NCBI RefSeq assembly: GCF_002807665.1
Contig: NZ_PEAY01000001.1
Span: forward strand, 620,001-684,000
Length of the DNA: 64,000 nt
Origin: Neoalteromonas facilis
Lineage (GTDB): Bacteria > Pseudomonadota > Gammaproteobacteria > Enterobacterales > Alteromonadaceae
Reading direction: 5' to 3'
Both the position numbers and the translations under genes were made by a program. Positions within the stretch are counted from its first letter, which is position 1; each line of letters opens with the position of its first letter. The notes beneath the pieces were generated by a model that was given only the letters and a program-made list of their open reading frames with translations, did not search any database and was not told where the DNA came from. This document shows positions 1 to 9,232 of the stretch, piece after piece.

Positions 1-580
1 GGATACCTGGCAAACCAACACTGAACATAACGATCCGCCAATCAGCACTGCCACCTGTGAGGAAAAAGGCTGAGGCAAAGAATGCGGCCATGATCCCAAA
101 CGGAATACCGAGTGAGTATATTGCCAGCGCACCCGCGCGTTTTTCTTTTGGAAACAAGTCACTGATAATACTGTGTGATGGTGGACTACCGCCCGCTTCA
201 CCGATACCAACACCAATGCGCGCTAACGCTAATTGGACATAGTTAGTTGCGAGACCTGACAAGGCCGTAAAACCACTCCACAATGTCAATGATATTGCCA
301 CAATATTGACGCGATTGTAGCGGTCAGCAAGCCACGCAATGGGTATACCGACGATGGTATACAGTAGCGCAAAGTAAATACCTTTAAGATATCCAAGTTG
401 CGCGTCATCTAGGCCTAAATCGGCTTTGATGAACGGACTTAGAATCCCCAATATTTGCCTGTCGATAAAATTAAATGCATATACAAGCGTTAATATAATT
501 AACACGTAATTTCTATAGCCGTTTGATACTTCATTAGCGCCTGAAGTTGCGGCCGGGACTTCTCCTGCGGGATTACTCAT
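1..580 (-). CDS. MFS transporter, N-terminal part (cut by window start)
   Basis: Reading the minus strand from the ATG at 580 gives an open frame to the window edge, 193 residues with no stop. The product starts with a short hydrophilic tail (MSNPAGEVPA) and then shows a major facilitator pattern: helix 1 with NFIDRQILG (about residues 38-46), the loop 2-3 signature WLADRYNR, the helix 4 segment ARIGVGIGEAGGSPP, and SDLFPKEKRAGAL in the following loop. The glycine-rich GEAGGSPP motif is typical of Spinster-type and sugar-phosphate/aromatic-acid-like MFS proteins. It should be an inner-membrane secondary transporter; the substrate cannot be read. It is divergent from the thioesterase at 735, with a 154-bp shared upstream region. 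The C-terminal half lies outside the window. Confidence 0.88.
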   Translation of the reverse strand, partial: MSNPAGEVPAATSGANEVSNGYRNYVLIILTLVYAFNFIDRQILGILSPFIKADLGLDDAQLGYLKGIYFALLYTIVGIPIAWLADRYNRVNIVAISLTLWSGFTALSGLATNYVQLALARIGVGIGEAGGSPPSHSIISDLFPKEKRAGALAIYSLGIPFGIMAAFFASAFFLTGGSADWRIVMFSVGLPGI

Positions 581-734
581 ACTGGCTCTTATTATTGTTC
601 AGTTGCCTCAGTGTACGGAAAATGTGCAACGCGGCTCAACTAAATGTTAATTATTTGTATGCATAACTAAAACTGTTTGCACTGTAACCCCGTATCAAGC
701 AACATACGACCAACTCATCCGACCAGAAATTGTT

Positions 735-1550
735 ATGAATATAGATGACATAATCGAGACGATAACTCGGGATCAAATCACCCAAAGCACAACTAACGTC
801 GTTGAACTGACACTGGACAGTTCATGGGCACAAGGACGCACGGTTTATGGCGGCGTGTCCGCGGGTATAGCGTATTTGTGCTGTAAACCCCTAGTAAGTG
901 ATGATCGCGTGTTACGTAGCTACTCAGTCAACTTTGTCGGCCCTCTGATGTTTGATGCAACATTTACCGTTACCGCAACCATGCTCCGTAGCGGTAAAAA
1001 TGTATCGCAATTGAACGTTCAAATTACCCAAGATGAAAAAATTTGTTTGTCTGCATTAGCCTGTTTTGGTGTGGGTAGAGATTCTAAAATTGTGGTCAAT
1101 AAGGCACTACAACATGAATTATCGCCGCCTTTGAAAGCTAAATTTATTCCTCAAATACCTAAAGTCACGCCAAAATTTTTGCGTCATTTTGATCTCGCTA
1201 TTGATGATGGCGGCGTTCCCTTTATGAATGGCAAGAAATCGCATTACTACGGCTGGATGCGCTACTCCAAGCCCCCTAAAGCAATGACAGATGTACACTT
1301 AATATCTTTGATAGATGCGTGGCCTCCAACATTACTGCAAATGCTCAAATGGCCGGCTCCCGCAAGCACCGTGAGTTGGAACATTGAGTTTCTCCACCCT
1401 CACCGGCCAGTAAAACCGGATGATTGGTTTGCGTATAAAGCTGAGACACGCCAGGCTGGAGAGGGATACGGGCACACCGAAGCCAATATTTGGGACGCTG
1501 ACGGCGAGCTTGTTGCAATCAGTCGTCAAACCGTGGCTATCTTCGACTAA
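735..1550 (+). CDS. acyl-CoA thioesterase family protein (double hotdog)
   Basis: A 271-residue protein resembling the TesB-like double-hotdog thioesterase family, which hydrolyses acyl-CoA thioesters in the cytoplasm. The N-terminal hotdog carries QGRTVYGG (about 34-41), the usual start of the central helix, followed by a strand of the type SYSVNFVGPL. The second hotdog (about 150-271) ends with the strand pattern seen in this family (WDADGELVAIS). Length fits the family. The start has only a weak ribosome-binding site (CAGAAA). It converges on the HDOD gene with a 4-bp overlap of the two 3' ends. Substrate chain length cannot be inferred. Confidence 0.82.
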   Translation: MNIDDIIETITRDQITQSTTNVVELTLDSSWAQGRTVYGGVSAGIAYLCCKPLVSDDRVLRSYSVNFVGPLMFDATFTVTATMLRSGKNVSQLNVQITQDEKICLSALACFGVGRDSKIVVNKALQHELSPPLKAKFIPQIPKVTPKFLRHFDLAIDDGGVPFMNGKKSHYYGWMRYSKPPKAMTDVHLISLIDAWPPTLLQMLKWPAPASTVSWNIEFLHPHRPVKPDDWFAYKAETRQAGEGYGHTEANIWDADGELVAISRQTVAIFD

Positions 1551-2392
1551 AACACCATAAAACTGCTTGGGTTGAAGAGCGAAATGACATTAATACACTG
1601 TAAGTTAGTTGTATCCAGTGCTGTTTCAATCTGCTCTTCTTCCCAATCCAGGCATTCACGCAGAAAGGGTTGCAAGTTCGCGTAAGGGTCGTACACGTCC
1701 TGATGAACATTATCGAGCGCAAGGACGTAGGACAATTGGATTATTTGATCTTCAATATGATCGGCTGGAAACAGTTTATGGTGAACATTCGCCACTAAGT
1801 CGGTGAGCCGATCAGGCAAGCCCCATGCTGTCATTATTTCTGCTGACAATTGCGCAAAGGTGAAGCCACACAACGTCTGTTGCATCGCACGAGGTGTCGT
1901 ATTTTTATTAATCGCGGCACATTGAGACGCCATTTCGGGGTGCGATTGCACAATGGCTAGCTCACCAATATTATGTAGCAAACCCGCTACAAATAACCGC
2001 TCTGGTTCAGCGATACGCTTTTGTTCGGCTATATATTTACCGAGCAACGCACAACTTAAGCTTTGCTCCCAAAATTTATCCAAATCAATGACATTGCTAC
2101 TCACTGTGGCAAAGGTTTTGGCCACACCATATGAAACAGCCAAATCATAAAGCGCCTTCGTACCAATGATTTGAATCGCTTTTGATATGGTCTCAATTCT
2201 GTTTGGAAATTTATATAACGCACTGTTGGCAAGTTTGAGCAACTGAGCGGTTAAGGTTGGATCAAAGGTAATTAAACTGGCTATGTCGTCAACCGTCGAT
2301 TGCTCATCATCAATCACGGCCTTCAACGTGGTAACAGTGTCTGGCAGAGCGAACATTTCAGCTGCTTCAGCAGCGTAATCAATAACATTCAT
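1547..2392 (-). CDS. HDOD domain protein
   Basis: A 281-residue protein with a HDOD (HD-related output domain) fold: the N-terminal region ALPDTVTTLKAVI (about 15-27), the middle FDPTLTAQLLKLANSA (about 43-58), and the core LLHNIGELAI (138-147). In true HD phosphohydrolases this last motif contains His-Asp; here it is His-Asn, as expected for the degenerate, probably non-catalytic HDOD class. Such proteins usually act as signalling outputs in motility or cyclic-di-GMP networks. The gene starts one base into the stop codon of the ketopantoate reductase-like gene (TAATG), so the two are translationally coupled. No partner domain is fused. Confidence 0.85.
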   Translation of the reverse strand: MNVIDYAAEAAEMFALPDTVTTLKAVIDDEQSTVDDIASLITFDPTLTAQLLKLANSALYKFPNRIETISKAIQIIGTKALYDLAVSYGVAKTFATVSSNVIDLDKFWEQSLSCALLGKYIAEQKRIAEPERLFVAGLLHNIGELAIVQSHPEMASQCAAINKNTTPRAMQQTLCGFTFAQLSAEIMTAWGLPDRLTDLVANVHHKLFPADHIEDQIIQLSYVLALDNVHQDVYDPYANLQPFLRECLDWEEEQIETALDTTNLQCINVISLFNPSSFMVF

Positions 2393-3450
2393 TATTTCAG
2401 TCCAACCATATGATACAAATCACACGCACTAATACTGTCCTTACCATTATTCGACGCTTCAGCTTCGTGGATCATGTCCACAACTTTTGCATTCACGGGG
2501 CAATCAATGCCCAAACGTTCAGCGTTTCTCAGTACAGCTCCATTGAGAAATTCGATTTCCGTTTTCCGACCAGCATTTATATCCCACCACATGGACGTTC
2601 TAACCGTTGGATCTATCGCCAACATTTTGTTCGCCACACGTTTAAATAGCCAATTCGGTAATCGCAATATCCACGGAATTATGGGTGCAGAAACAGAAGC
2701 AACTTTTGGTAGCGTCAAGTTAAGTGCTTTAGCCACCGAGAGCAATTCTGTCATCATTGCTGCAATTACTAATCGATACTCTCTTTGTTCAAGCATAGCC
2801 TTGACTGGAATATTCGCCAAGGCGTTAATACTATTTCCTAAATTTAATTGTAACTTTGCCCACTGCATCGCCGTCATATCAGCGGTAAAATCTAACGGTA
2901 ATCGGCTTTCTACAGAGCCATCATCTGACCCATCCAAACACAAACAATCGCGCAACATAGCATCGTGGGTTGATGATTCTATGGTCAATCGCCCTTCAGA
3001 TCCTCTGTGAAAATGACCATTTTCTTGATCGACCACGTTAAATGGCACCATCACCCTAATGATCTCATTGTCTGGAAATGCCTCACGTACGGTGTGATCT
3101 GAGTCTAAACCGTTTTGACAACACAAAATTAAAGTATGTTGACCAACAAAAGGTTTCATATCTTCTACCGCCTGTTGGAGACCTGTGCATTTCACTGTAA
3201 GCCAGACGATATCAAAAACAGAATGCGGGCTTACTTCCTCATCTGAGCGAATAATCGACACGTTTTCTACTGACAATGTATTGTGCACGTAATCAGTCAA
3301 GGTAAGGCCTGATGAAATTTTGTCCGCCATACTCGGTCTGCAATACAAGGACACATTGCCAGAGTTTTCTCTGCGCTGCGCAATATGTGTTAACACACCA
3401 CCTAAATAACAGCCGATTAAACCCGCGCCAAAAACCAATTGAGAATGCAT
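2392..3450 (-). CDS. ketopantoate reductase family protein (PanE/ApbA-like)
   Basis: A 352-residue NADP-dependent reductase-like protein. From the ATG at 3450 the protein begins directly with a Rossmann strand and GAGLIG (residues 8-13). An ORF 17 codons longer exists but adds an unlikely extension and would leave only 28 bp to the divergent glycosyltransferase. Further family signatures are TVKCTG after the fifth strand, GLDSD, and the C-terminal KLQLNLGNSINAL helix that holds the catalytic Lys/Asn residues of PanE proteins. Known members reduce 2-oxopantoate to pantoate for coenzyme A synthesis. Several paralogous families share this fold, so the substrate is not certain. It is coupled to the HDOD gene downstream. 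Confidence 0.8.
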   Translation of the reverse strand: MHSQLVFGAGLIGCYLGGVLTHIAQRRENSGNVSLYCRPSMADKISSGLTLTDYVHNTLSVENVSIIRSDEEVSPHSVFDIVWLTVKCTGLQQAVEDMKPFVGQHTLILCCQNGLDSDHTVREAFPDNEIIRVMVPFNVVDQENGHFHRGSEGRLTIESSTHDAMLRDCLCLDGSDDGSVESRLPLDFTADMTAMQWAKLQLNLGNSINALANIPVKAMLEQREYRLVIAAMMTELLSVAKALNLTLPKVASVSAPIIPWILRLPNWLFKRVANKMLAIDPTVRTSMWWDINAGRKTEIEFLNGAVLRNAERLGIDCPVNAKVVDMIHEAEASNNGKDSISACDLYHMVGLK

Positions 3451-3529
3451 AGTAAGGTTATTGTAGTAAACGAATCTTGCTATCATACGCGATAATTCCA
3501 ATAAACTCAGTTACTAGAGTAGATAATTC

Positions 3530-4780
3530 ATGCACGCAGTTGTTGTCGGTTACGTATGGCCAGAACCCAATTCTTCGGCCGCCGGACAAAATATGCTTAA
3601 TCTAATGACGGCAATGGTCTCTGAAGGATGGCGAGTAGACTTTCTGTGTGCAGCCAAACACAGCGACAATGCAATTGTACTAACCGATTACGGGGTTACA
3701 CCGCATGACATTGTTATCAATGATGCGTCGTTTGATTCATTGATCGCAGCGTTAGCCCCTGACATTGTTATCTTCGATCGATTTATGATCGAAGAACAAT
3801 TCTCCTGGCGCGTCCGCCAACAGTGCCCTCAAGCACTATGCGTACTAAATACTGAAGATTTGCATGCACTGCGTTCGGCTAGACAGCAACAGAATAAATC
3901 TGGCGAGCAAGAAGTTAATCTGCACAGTGATCTTTTTTATCGTGAAGTCGCCAGCATCATGCGCTCTGATATAACATTGTTAGTGTCTGAATTTGAACAG
4001 CGCTTTTTACAGCATAATTTCGCTATAAATAAAGACGACTTACAGGTGCATCCACTCATGCCGCAGATAAATTCTGCGCATGCAGTCCCCGACTTTTCAC
4101 AGCGACAAGATTTTGTTTTTATTGGTAGTTTTCGCCACGAGCCTAATTGGGATTGTGTTCGATACTTAAAAGAGACCATCTGGCCGCAACTCAGTCAAAA
4201 GCTTAAAACTGCAAATTTGCGTATCTATGGCTCCTATCCGCCACCGAAAGCAATGCAGTTTCATGCCCCCAAGCAACGGTTTTTTGTAGAAGGTTGGGCT
4301 GAAAATGCACAGCAAACATTGGCAGCCGCTCGAATTTGTTTAGCCCCCCTCCGATTTGGAGCTGGCGTAAAAGGTAAGTTTCTTGATGCGTTTCAAGTTG
4401 GAACGCCTTGTATGACAACCCCTCTAGGCAGTGAAGGTATAACAGATAAGTCAAACTGGCCGGGATACATCAGCGAATCACCTGATGACATTATCAACCA
4501 TGCAGTACGCTTATACACCGATGAAAATGCGTGGTACCTAGCCCATCAACAAGCATTACAATTACGTCTGACGCCCGCCTGCTACGAGGCGCACCAACAG
4601 AGCTTGATTGAAGCACTGGTAGATGCCCATAAAGGTCTGGAACAACGACGCAAGCGCAACTTTGTGGGTGCAATGTTACGGCATCATTCTCATGCCAGCA
4701 CTAAGTACATGGGCCAATGGATTGAGGCAAAAACAGCACTGAAGAAGGAGCTTGAATCGAAAGAAGGTGGAGAAGGTTAG
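3530..4780 (+). CDS. glycosyltransferase family protein (GT-B fold)
   Basis: A 416-residue protein with a GT-B, GT4/GT1-like layout. The N-terminal half begins with a Rossmann strand and GYVWPEPNSSAAG (about 7-19), a donor/acceptor loop common in GT4 enzymes. The C-terminal domain starts near FVFIGSFRHEPN (about 200) and contains the sugar-nucleotide binding region GVKGKFLDAFQVGTP with SEGI after it. It probably transfers a sugar to a surface glycan or lipid in the cytoplasm; donor and acceptor are unknown. No other polysaccharide genes are adjacent. Its 3' end overlaps the SufE-like gene by 4 bp in convergent orientation. Confidence 0.8.
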   Translation: MHAVVVGYVWPEPNSSAAGQNMLNLMTAMVSEGWRVDFLCAAKHSDNAIVLTDYGVTPHDIVINDASFDSLIAALAPDIVIFDRFMIEEQFSWRVRQQCPQALCVLNTEDLHALRSARQQQNKSGEQEVNLHSDLFYREVASIMRSDITLLVSEFEQRFLQHNFAINKDDLQVHPLMPQINSAHAVPDFSQRQDFVFIGSFRHEPNWDCVRYLKETIWPQLSQKLKTANLRIYGSYPPPKAMQFHAPKQRFFVEGWAENAQQTLAAARICLAPLRFGAGVKGKFLDAFQVGTPCMTTPLGSEGITDKSNWPGYISESPDDIINHAVRLYTDENAWYLAHQQALQLRLTPACYEAHQQSLIEALVDAHKGLEQRRKRNFVGAMLRHHSHASTKYMGQWIEAKTALKKELESKEGGEG

Positions 4781-5184
4781 TTTGTTTCGGTTTGGATCCG
4801 CTTTATAACGGCGGCTAACCCATTTTGTCGCGAGGGGCTTAAAAAACGTGACAACCCGATATCAGACAAATACTGCTGATAGTCGAAGGTTGCCTGCTCA
4901 CTGCCTGTTAAGCTATTGGCTTTTTCTAAAATTATCGCCAGTAAGCCGCGCACAATTTTGGATGGTGAATAGGCATGATAGCTTTTACTGCCTTGCGCAT
5001 TAATATCAACCACTAACCAGACAGCCGCTTCACAGCCAACCACTTTATTCTCATCAATTTGTTGCGATTCATCCAGCGGGCGCATTTGCTTTCCCGCCAA
5101 CATGATTTGGCGAAACATGCTATCCCACGCCCTACTTGCGTGGATCGCAGTCGCCAAGGGTAAATGTTTATCAGGCACGAACAA
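4777..5184 (-). CDS. SufE/CsdE family sulfur-acceptor protein
   Basis: A 135-residue SufE-domain protein. It keeps the conserved sulfur-accepting cysteine in VVGCEAAVW (Cys51), the preceding GKQM segment (31-34), the KIVRGLLAII helix and the LSPSRQNGL motif near the C terminus. SufE-type proteins take persulfide sulfur from a cysteine desulfurase (SufS or CsdA) for Fe-S or other sulfur biosynthesis in the cytoplasm. No desulfurase of the SufS/CsdA type is adjacent; the class V aminotransferase-fold protein at 48.6 kb is distant. It follows the DUF2750 gene by 2 bp, so they form an operon. SufE and CsdE cannot be told apart with certainty. Confidence 0.88.
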   Translation of the reverse strand: MFVPDKHLPLATAIHASRAWDSMFRQIMLAGKQMRPLDESQQIDENKVVGCEAAVWLVVDINAQGSKSYHAYSPSKIVRGLLAIILEKANSLTGSEQATFDYQQYLSDIGLSRFLSPSRQNGLAAVIKRIQTETN

Positions 5185-5186
5185 CC

Positions 5187-5606
5187 TTAAGAAGCATTTG
5201 AAAGCGCTTCATTAACACATTCAACCCACTCGTTTGCACTAATAACAATACCTTCTTCTTCTTCTCCGCACGGGAATAACAGCAATAACGTATTGTTTTT
5301 TGCCAGACCTTCTGCCCAAACACTCAGGAACTCTTCAAGCTCAATACTCTTAGGCTCACATTCAGGAAAGTCATCCCTTTCCCATCCAACAACGAAATCA
5401 TGGTGTGGCCAAATGGGTAGACATAGCTCATTCTCGCTTTCCACCATCACCCAGCCGTTTTTGCCAAACAATCCCCAGATAACCGGTATCGTTTTTAAAT
5501 GCTCAAGAAAATAGTCAAAACGTTGCTCTGGCGTAAGGCGTGTAACACGCAAAAACTCCTCACTACTGAGTTTATCCGCAGCTGCGTCATGTCCATCGAT
5601 TTGCAT
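5187..5606 (-). CDS. DUF2750 domain protein
   Basis: A 139-residue acidic cytoplasmic protein that matches my memory of DUF2750: an N-terminal helix with TPEQRFDYFL (about 24-33), a central GLFGKNGWV and LPIWPHHDFV region (about 46-75), and a C-terminal VWAEGLAKNNTLLLLFP segment. No enzyme motif or membrane segment is visible. It lies directly upstream of, and almost touching, the SufE-like gene. In the family the function is unknown; linkage to sulfur transfer is only positional here. Confidence 0.72.
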   Translation of the reverse strand: MQIDGHDAAADKLSSEEFLRVTRLTPEQRFDYFLEHLKTIPVIWGLFGKNGWVMVESENELCLPIWPHHDFVVGWERDDFPECEPKSIELEEFLSVWAEGLAKNNTLLLLFPCGEEEEGIVISANEWVECVNEALSNAS

Positions 5607-5800
5607 AATATTTCGTCCTAAAAATGAAGTGGCGCGATTCTACCGATTGACCAATAAATGTACCAGCCCAAAACTTGCCTAAACGATAAAAACTTATGCA
5701 TTTTGAGGCAAATTCTCTGGCTTTAACTAGGCGCACTGGGCGCTAATTTTTGATACTCTACACATAAAATATTGTTATTCATTCAAAGTAGTACACATCA

Positions 5801-6607
5801 ATGAAATTCATCTCTTTTAATATCAACGGCATCCGTGCACGATTGCACCAATTACAAGCTCTCATAGACAAGCATTCACCTGACATCATTGGTTTGCAAG
5901 AGATCAAGGTCGACAACGATGCCTTTCCTGTTGCTGATATCGAAGCCATGGGCTATCACGTTGCCTTTCATGGGCAAAAAGGCCATTACGGCGTTGCACT
6001 GATGTCAAAGGTCCCGGCAGACAATGTTGAATATGGTTTTAAAAGTGATGCTGACGACGCTCAGCGACGCATGATCATTGGTCACTACACTCTTGAAGGG
6101 CAGCAAGTCACCGTTCTTAACGGATATTTCCCGCAAGGAGAGAGTCGTGATCATGCCACTAAATTCCCTGCCAAGCGTAAGTTCTATCAAGATTTAGATC
6201 ACTACTTAAATGACGAATGTGACAACCAGCAGAATGTCATTGTAATGGGGGATATGAACATATCCCACACTGACCACGATATTGGTATTGGTGAACAAAA
6301 TGCTAAGCGCTGGTTACGCACTGGAAAGTGTAGCTTTTTGCCTGAGGAACGTGACTGGCTCAATAATTTGCTGAGTTGGGGACTGCATGATACCTATCGT
6401 CATCAGCACCCTGATCGAAGTGACCAGTTTAGCTGGTTTGATTATCGTTCAAAGGGGTTTGATGACAACCGTGGGTTACGTATTGATTTGATATTAGCAA
6501 CACCTTCTATGCTTGAAAAACTCATTGAGACCGGCATCGATTACGAACTTAGAGGGATTGAAAAACCTTCAGATCATGCGCCTATCTGGGCTAGCTTCGG
6601 AGGCTAA
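5801..6607 (+). CDS. xthA: exodeoxyribonuclease III
   Basis: A 268-residue AP endonuclease/3'-5' exonuclease of the ExoIII family, acting in base-excision repair. Signature elements are all present: FNINGIRA (6-13), LQEIK with the metal-binding Glu34, the [13 protein letters not shown] loop near residue 150 with catalytic Asp/Asn, and SDHAPIW near the C terminus with the catalytic Asp-His pair. Length equals the E. coli enzyme (268). The permease gene starts 3 bp after its stop, with its ribosome-binding site GGAGG inside the last xthA codons, so the two are co-translated. Confidence 0.97.
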   Translation: MKFISFNINGIRARLHQLQALIDKHSPDIIGLQEIKVDNDAFPVADIEAMGYHVAFHGQKGHYGVALMSKVPADNVEYGFKSDADDAQRRMIIGHYTLEGQQVTVLNGYFPQGESRDHATKFPAKRKFYQDLDHYLNDECDNQQNVIVMGDMNISHTDHDIGIGEQNAKRWLRTGKCSFLPEERDWLNNLLSWGLHDTYRHQHPDRSDQFSWFDYRSKGFDDNRGLRIDLILATPSMLEKLIETGIDYELRGIEKPSDHAPIWASFGG

Positions 6608-6610
6608 GCG

Positions 6611-7255
6611 GTGACATTGTTACAAACCTTAGGCATTGTTAGTTTCGCACTGATTTTACTTTGGGTGGTTAAACATATTGATCTAGCGGCTTTACGCCAG
6701 TCTAAATTACAACAGCACCTTGTATTTGGTGCCAGTGCCAGTGTGTTTTTCTTATGGATTTTCCGTGCAGGCATCTATGATGGTTTGTCAGTTCACTTTT
6801 TATGGCTAACCGCACTGTCGTTAACTCTAGGTGTACGCTATTCCATCCTTGCAGCCACAGCAGCATTACTGGGGGTAACGGCAATAGGACTGGAAGAATG
6901 GCATATGTTTGGCATTAATGGCCTGATAGGCATTTTGCTGCCCGTTTCCTTAACCCACCTGATTTTTAATTTTTCATTTCACCGTCTGCCACGGAATTTG
7001 TTTGTGTATATATTTGTCTGTGCATTTTTTCCGGGTGCACTGATGATTGCCAGTAAAATGTTCCTATTAGGAAGCTACTATACTGTTGACGGCATATACG
7101 ACTGGCTCACCGTTAAAGACAATTTTGTAGTACTAATCCCGCTGCTATTGTTTCCTGAAGGCATGCTAAACGGTATGACGATGACATTGCTGGTGATCTA
7201 TAAGCCTCATTGGGTTTACACGTTTCACGATAAGTTTTATATCGATGGCAAGTAA
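6611..7255 (+). CDS. CbiM-like energy-coupling factor transporter permease (orphan)
   Basis: A 214-residue integral membrane protein with about six hydrophobic segments. It resembles the proteobacterial branch of the CbiM/ECF substrate-binding permeases: RAGIYDGLSVHFLW (about 51-64) and the strongly conserved RLPRNLFVYIFVCAFFPGAL segment (about 124-143). The start is GTG at 6611, preceded by GGAGG in the end of xthA. CbiM proteins bind Co or Ni ions and normally work with CbiN, CbiQ and CbiO, none of which is nearby. The canonical N-terminal His-containing metal motif (MHIPDG) is absent, so metal transport is not established. Confidence 0.7.
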   Translation: MTLLQTLGIVSFALILLWVVKHIDLAALRQSKLQQHLVFGASASVFFLWIFRAGIYDGLSVHFLWLTALSLTLGVRYSILAATAALLGVTAIGLEEWHMFGINGLIGILLPVSLTHLIFNFSFHRLPRNLFVYIFVCAFFPGALMIASKMFLLGSYYTVDGIYDWLTVKDNFVVLIPLLLFPEGMLNGMTMTLLVIYKPHWVYTFHDKFYIDGK

Positions 7256-7273
7256 CCGGTGTTAATAGACAAT

Positions 7274-7300
7274 AAAAAAGCGCCTTGCGGCGCTTTTTTT
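7274..7300. terminator. bidirectional intrinsic terminator
   Basis: AAAAAAGCGCC at 7274-7284 pairs with GGCGCTTTTTT at 7289-7299 around a TTGC loop. The A run on one side and T run on the other make it function on both strands. It sits between the convergent xthA-permease pair (+) and the phosphoribosyltransferase gene (-). Confidence 0.92.
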
Positions 7301-7317
7301 AATCGAACACTTTTAAC

Positions 7318-7875
7318 CTAAAACAAAACATCCATAATGTTGGAGAGTTCGGTTTTACCCTCACGAATTTCCTGCTCAGTAAGCCCAGCAAGCTCATGTG
7401 GGAACACTAACCATTCGTCACTTTCACGTACATAGTAGTCCGGTGTCAGTTCAGTTTTATTATTGGCAGGTTTGAACCAAGGGCATGCAATACGCACATC
7501 ATGCGGCATGTTTAGACGCATTTGTGCCTTAATTTGCTTGATCAAAGCATCCACACTACGGCCTGAATCAAAGACATCATCCACGATCAAAATAGCATCG
7601 TCTGCATTGGCATTTTCAATCAAATAATGTAAGCCATGCACTCTAATTTCTTTGGCTTGTTTATCGATGCCGTAATAGGAAGACGTGCGCACCGCAATAT
7701 GATCCGTGGGCGTTTGTTTAAACTCAAAAAATTCCTGAACCGCTATACCAATCGGTGCACCACCGCGCCAAATACCGATGATAAATTGAGGGCGAAAACC
7801 ATCTTCATACACCTTAGAGGCGAGTCTAAATGAATCTTCAAGAAGTGATTGTGCAGTAATAAAGGTTTTTTGCAT
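7318..7875 (-). CDS. hypoxanthine/guanine phosphoribosyltransferase family protein
   Basis: A 185-residue type I phosphoribosyltransferase. The PRPP-binding loop ILIVDDVFDSGRS is at 95-107, preceded by the pyrophosphate loop WRGGAPIG (36-43). Family members make IMP or GMP from free purine bases and PRPP in purine salvage. It is related to, but not the closest form of, E. coli Hpt; xanthine phosphoribosyltransferase-like activity is possible. It is downstream of the LolC/E-type permease on the same strand with a 43-bp gap and ends at the bidirectional terminator. Confidence 0.85.
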   Translation of the reverse strand: MQKTFITAQSLLEDSFRLASKVYEDGFRPQFIIGIWRGGAPIGIAVQEFFEFKQTPTDHIAVRTSSYYGIDKQAKEIRVHGLHYLIENANADDAILIVDDVFDSGRSVDALIKQIKAQMRLNMPHDVRIACPWFKPANNKTELTPDYYVRESDEWLVFPHELAGLTEQEIREGKTELSNIMDVLF

Positions 7876-7918
7876 GAGCTGCCCCTAAAAAATGAATGGC
7901 CGCAAGTATAGTGAAAAC

Positions 7919-9112
7919 TTATTCGTATTGTAAGGCTCTTGCCGGTTGCACGGTTAATGCCTTAAATGCTGGATATAACGTAGACAGCAAACACAATACT
8001 AGCGCAAAAACCGCTACGCCTATCACTTGACTGACTCTCAAATCAATCGGTAAACCACCCGATAGACTGTATCCAGTGGACACACCGAAAGTCGACAACA
8101 GTGGGTTTAAACTTAGCACGGCAATAACCCCCAGCGCTGTTCCCAAAACAGCACCTTTCAATCCGTTTGCCATACCATTAAATAAAAACACTTTCATGAT
8201 GCTGTACTTGTGCATGCCGAGAGTCATTAATATGGCAATATCCCCCTGCTTCTCATTCACTACCATGACCAAAGCAGAAATTATATTGAATGCCGCCACA
8301 GCGATCACCAGCAATAGCAGCAAGAACATCATGTTTTTTTCCATTTTAACTGCGTCGAACAAGGGCCCTTGGCGGGCTCTCCATGTAGTATGGTCAATCC
8401 CGGCTTCATCTAGTGCTGCCGACGATTTGGCGTAATCAAACGCATCAGATAAAAAGATTCTGGAGGTATCGATTGGCCCTTTTTCGCGCTTGAGTTTTTG
8501 CAAATCACTTACATGCATAAACAGGGTCTTATCATCCAGTTCAGACCCCATATCAAAAATACCCGCCACCTCAACCAATCGTTGGCTCGGCACTCGACCA
8601 AATGGTGTGTAAACAGAAGCACCAGCAACCAAAATACGTAACGGCTCGCCGGGTCTAATCCCGAATTGCGAGGCCAATGCTCGGCCCATAATAATGCGAA
8701 AAGAGCCTGGCTGAAGATCACTTAGGTCGCCAACCAATAAACTGTCATCAATAATCGATAGCGTTTCCATTTGCTCGGGCTCAATGCCCTGCAGCATAAC
8801 CCCACGTAACGCATTGGACGTCTGTAACACGCCTTCTGCTTCACCAAACGGCATCGCACCAACAAGCGACGGTATCTGTTCAGTCGCAAGGGTTTGTGCT
8901 GGCGCTTGCGCAACAATATGTGGCATAACCCCTAAAATTCGCTGTTTAAGCTGGCCTTCAAACCCGTTCATCACCGACAACACAACAATCAGCGCCATGA
9001 TCCCTAGCGTTATACCGGTCACTGAGAAAAAATTTATAAAAGCAACAAAACTACTGGCTTGCGATGCGCGTGAATAGCGCAGACCAATAAATGCGAAAAC
9101 TGGATGGAACAT
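7919..9112 (-). CDS. LolC/LolE-type lipoprotein-releasing permease
   Basis: A 397-residue ABC permease of the MacB/FtsX class. TM1 lies at about 20-45 (SFVAFINFFSVTGITLG then VVLSVMNGFEGQLK), a large periplasmic domain follows, and three TMs occupy the C-terminal third (about 265-390). NGFEGQLKQRILGVMPHI is characteristic of LolC/E, which extracts lipoproteins from the inner membrane for LolA. The start chosen is ATG 9112 with AGGA upstream (minus strand); a longer ORF to 9217 adds 35 non-conserved residues. The usual neighbours lolD (ATPase) and a second permease are absent; the next gene downstream is the phosphoribosyltransferase. LolC and LolE cannot be separated by eye. Confidence 0.88.
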   Translation of the reverse strand: MFHPVFAFIGLRYSRASQASSFVAFINFFSVTGITLGIMALIVVLSVMNGFEGQLKQRILGVMPHIVAQAPAQTLATEQIPSLVGAMPFGEAEGVLQTSNALRGVMLQGIEPEQMETLSIIDDSLLVGDLSDLQPGSFRIIMGRALASQFGIRPGEPLRILVAGASVYTPFGRVPSQRLVEVAGIFDMGSELDDKTLFMHVSDLQKLKREKGPIDTSRIFLSDAFDYAKSSAALDEAGIDHTTWRARQGPLFDAVKMEKNMMFLLLLLVIAVAAFNIISALVMVVNEKQGDIAILMTLGMHKYSIMKVFLFNGMANGLKGAVLGTALGVIAVLSLNPLLSTFGVSTGYSLSGGLPIDLRVSQVIGVAVFALVLCLLSTLYPAFKALTVQPARALQYE

Positions 9113-9232
9113 AACGTCCTGTATAACTGAGCATTTCGCAGATTCATCTGAATCGCTTGCGAAAGTTATGGTTAATGCGACAATGCCTACGCATGATACG
9201 AACATCTGTGTAGCCATACAAGGTAATCTACT

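Noticed and set aside
2474-3010. 178-codon plus-strand ORF inside the ketopantoate reductase-like gene
   Set aside because: It is antisense to a conserved gene with clear Rossmann and catalytic motifs, and its product shows no family features.
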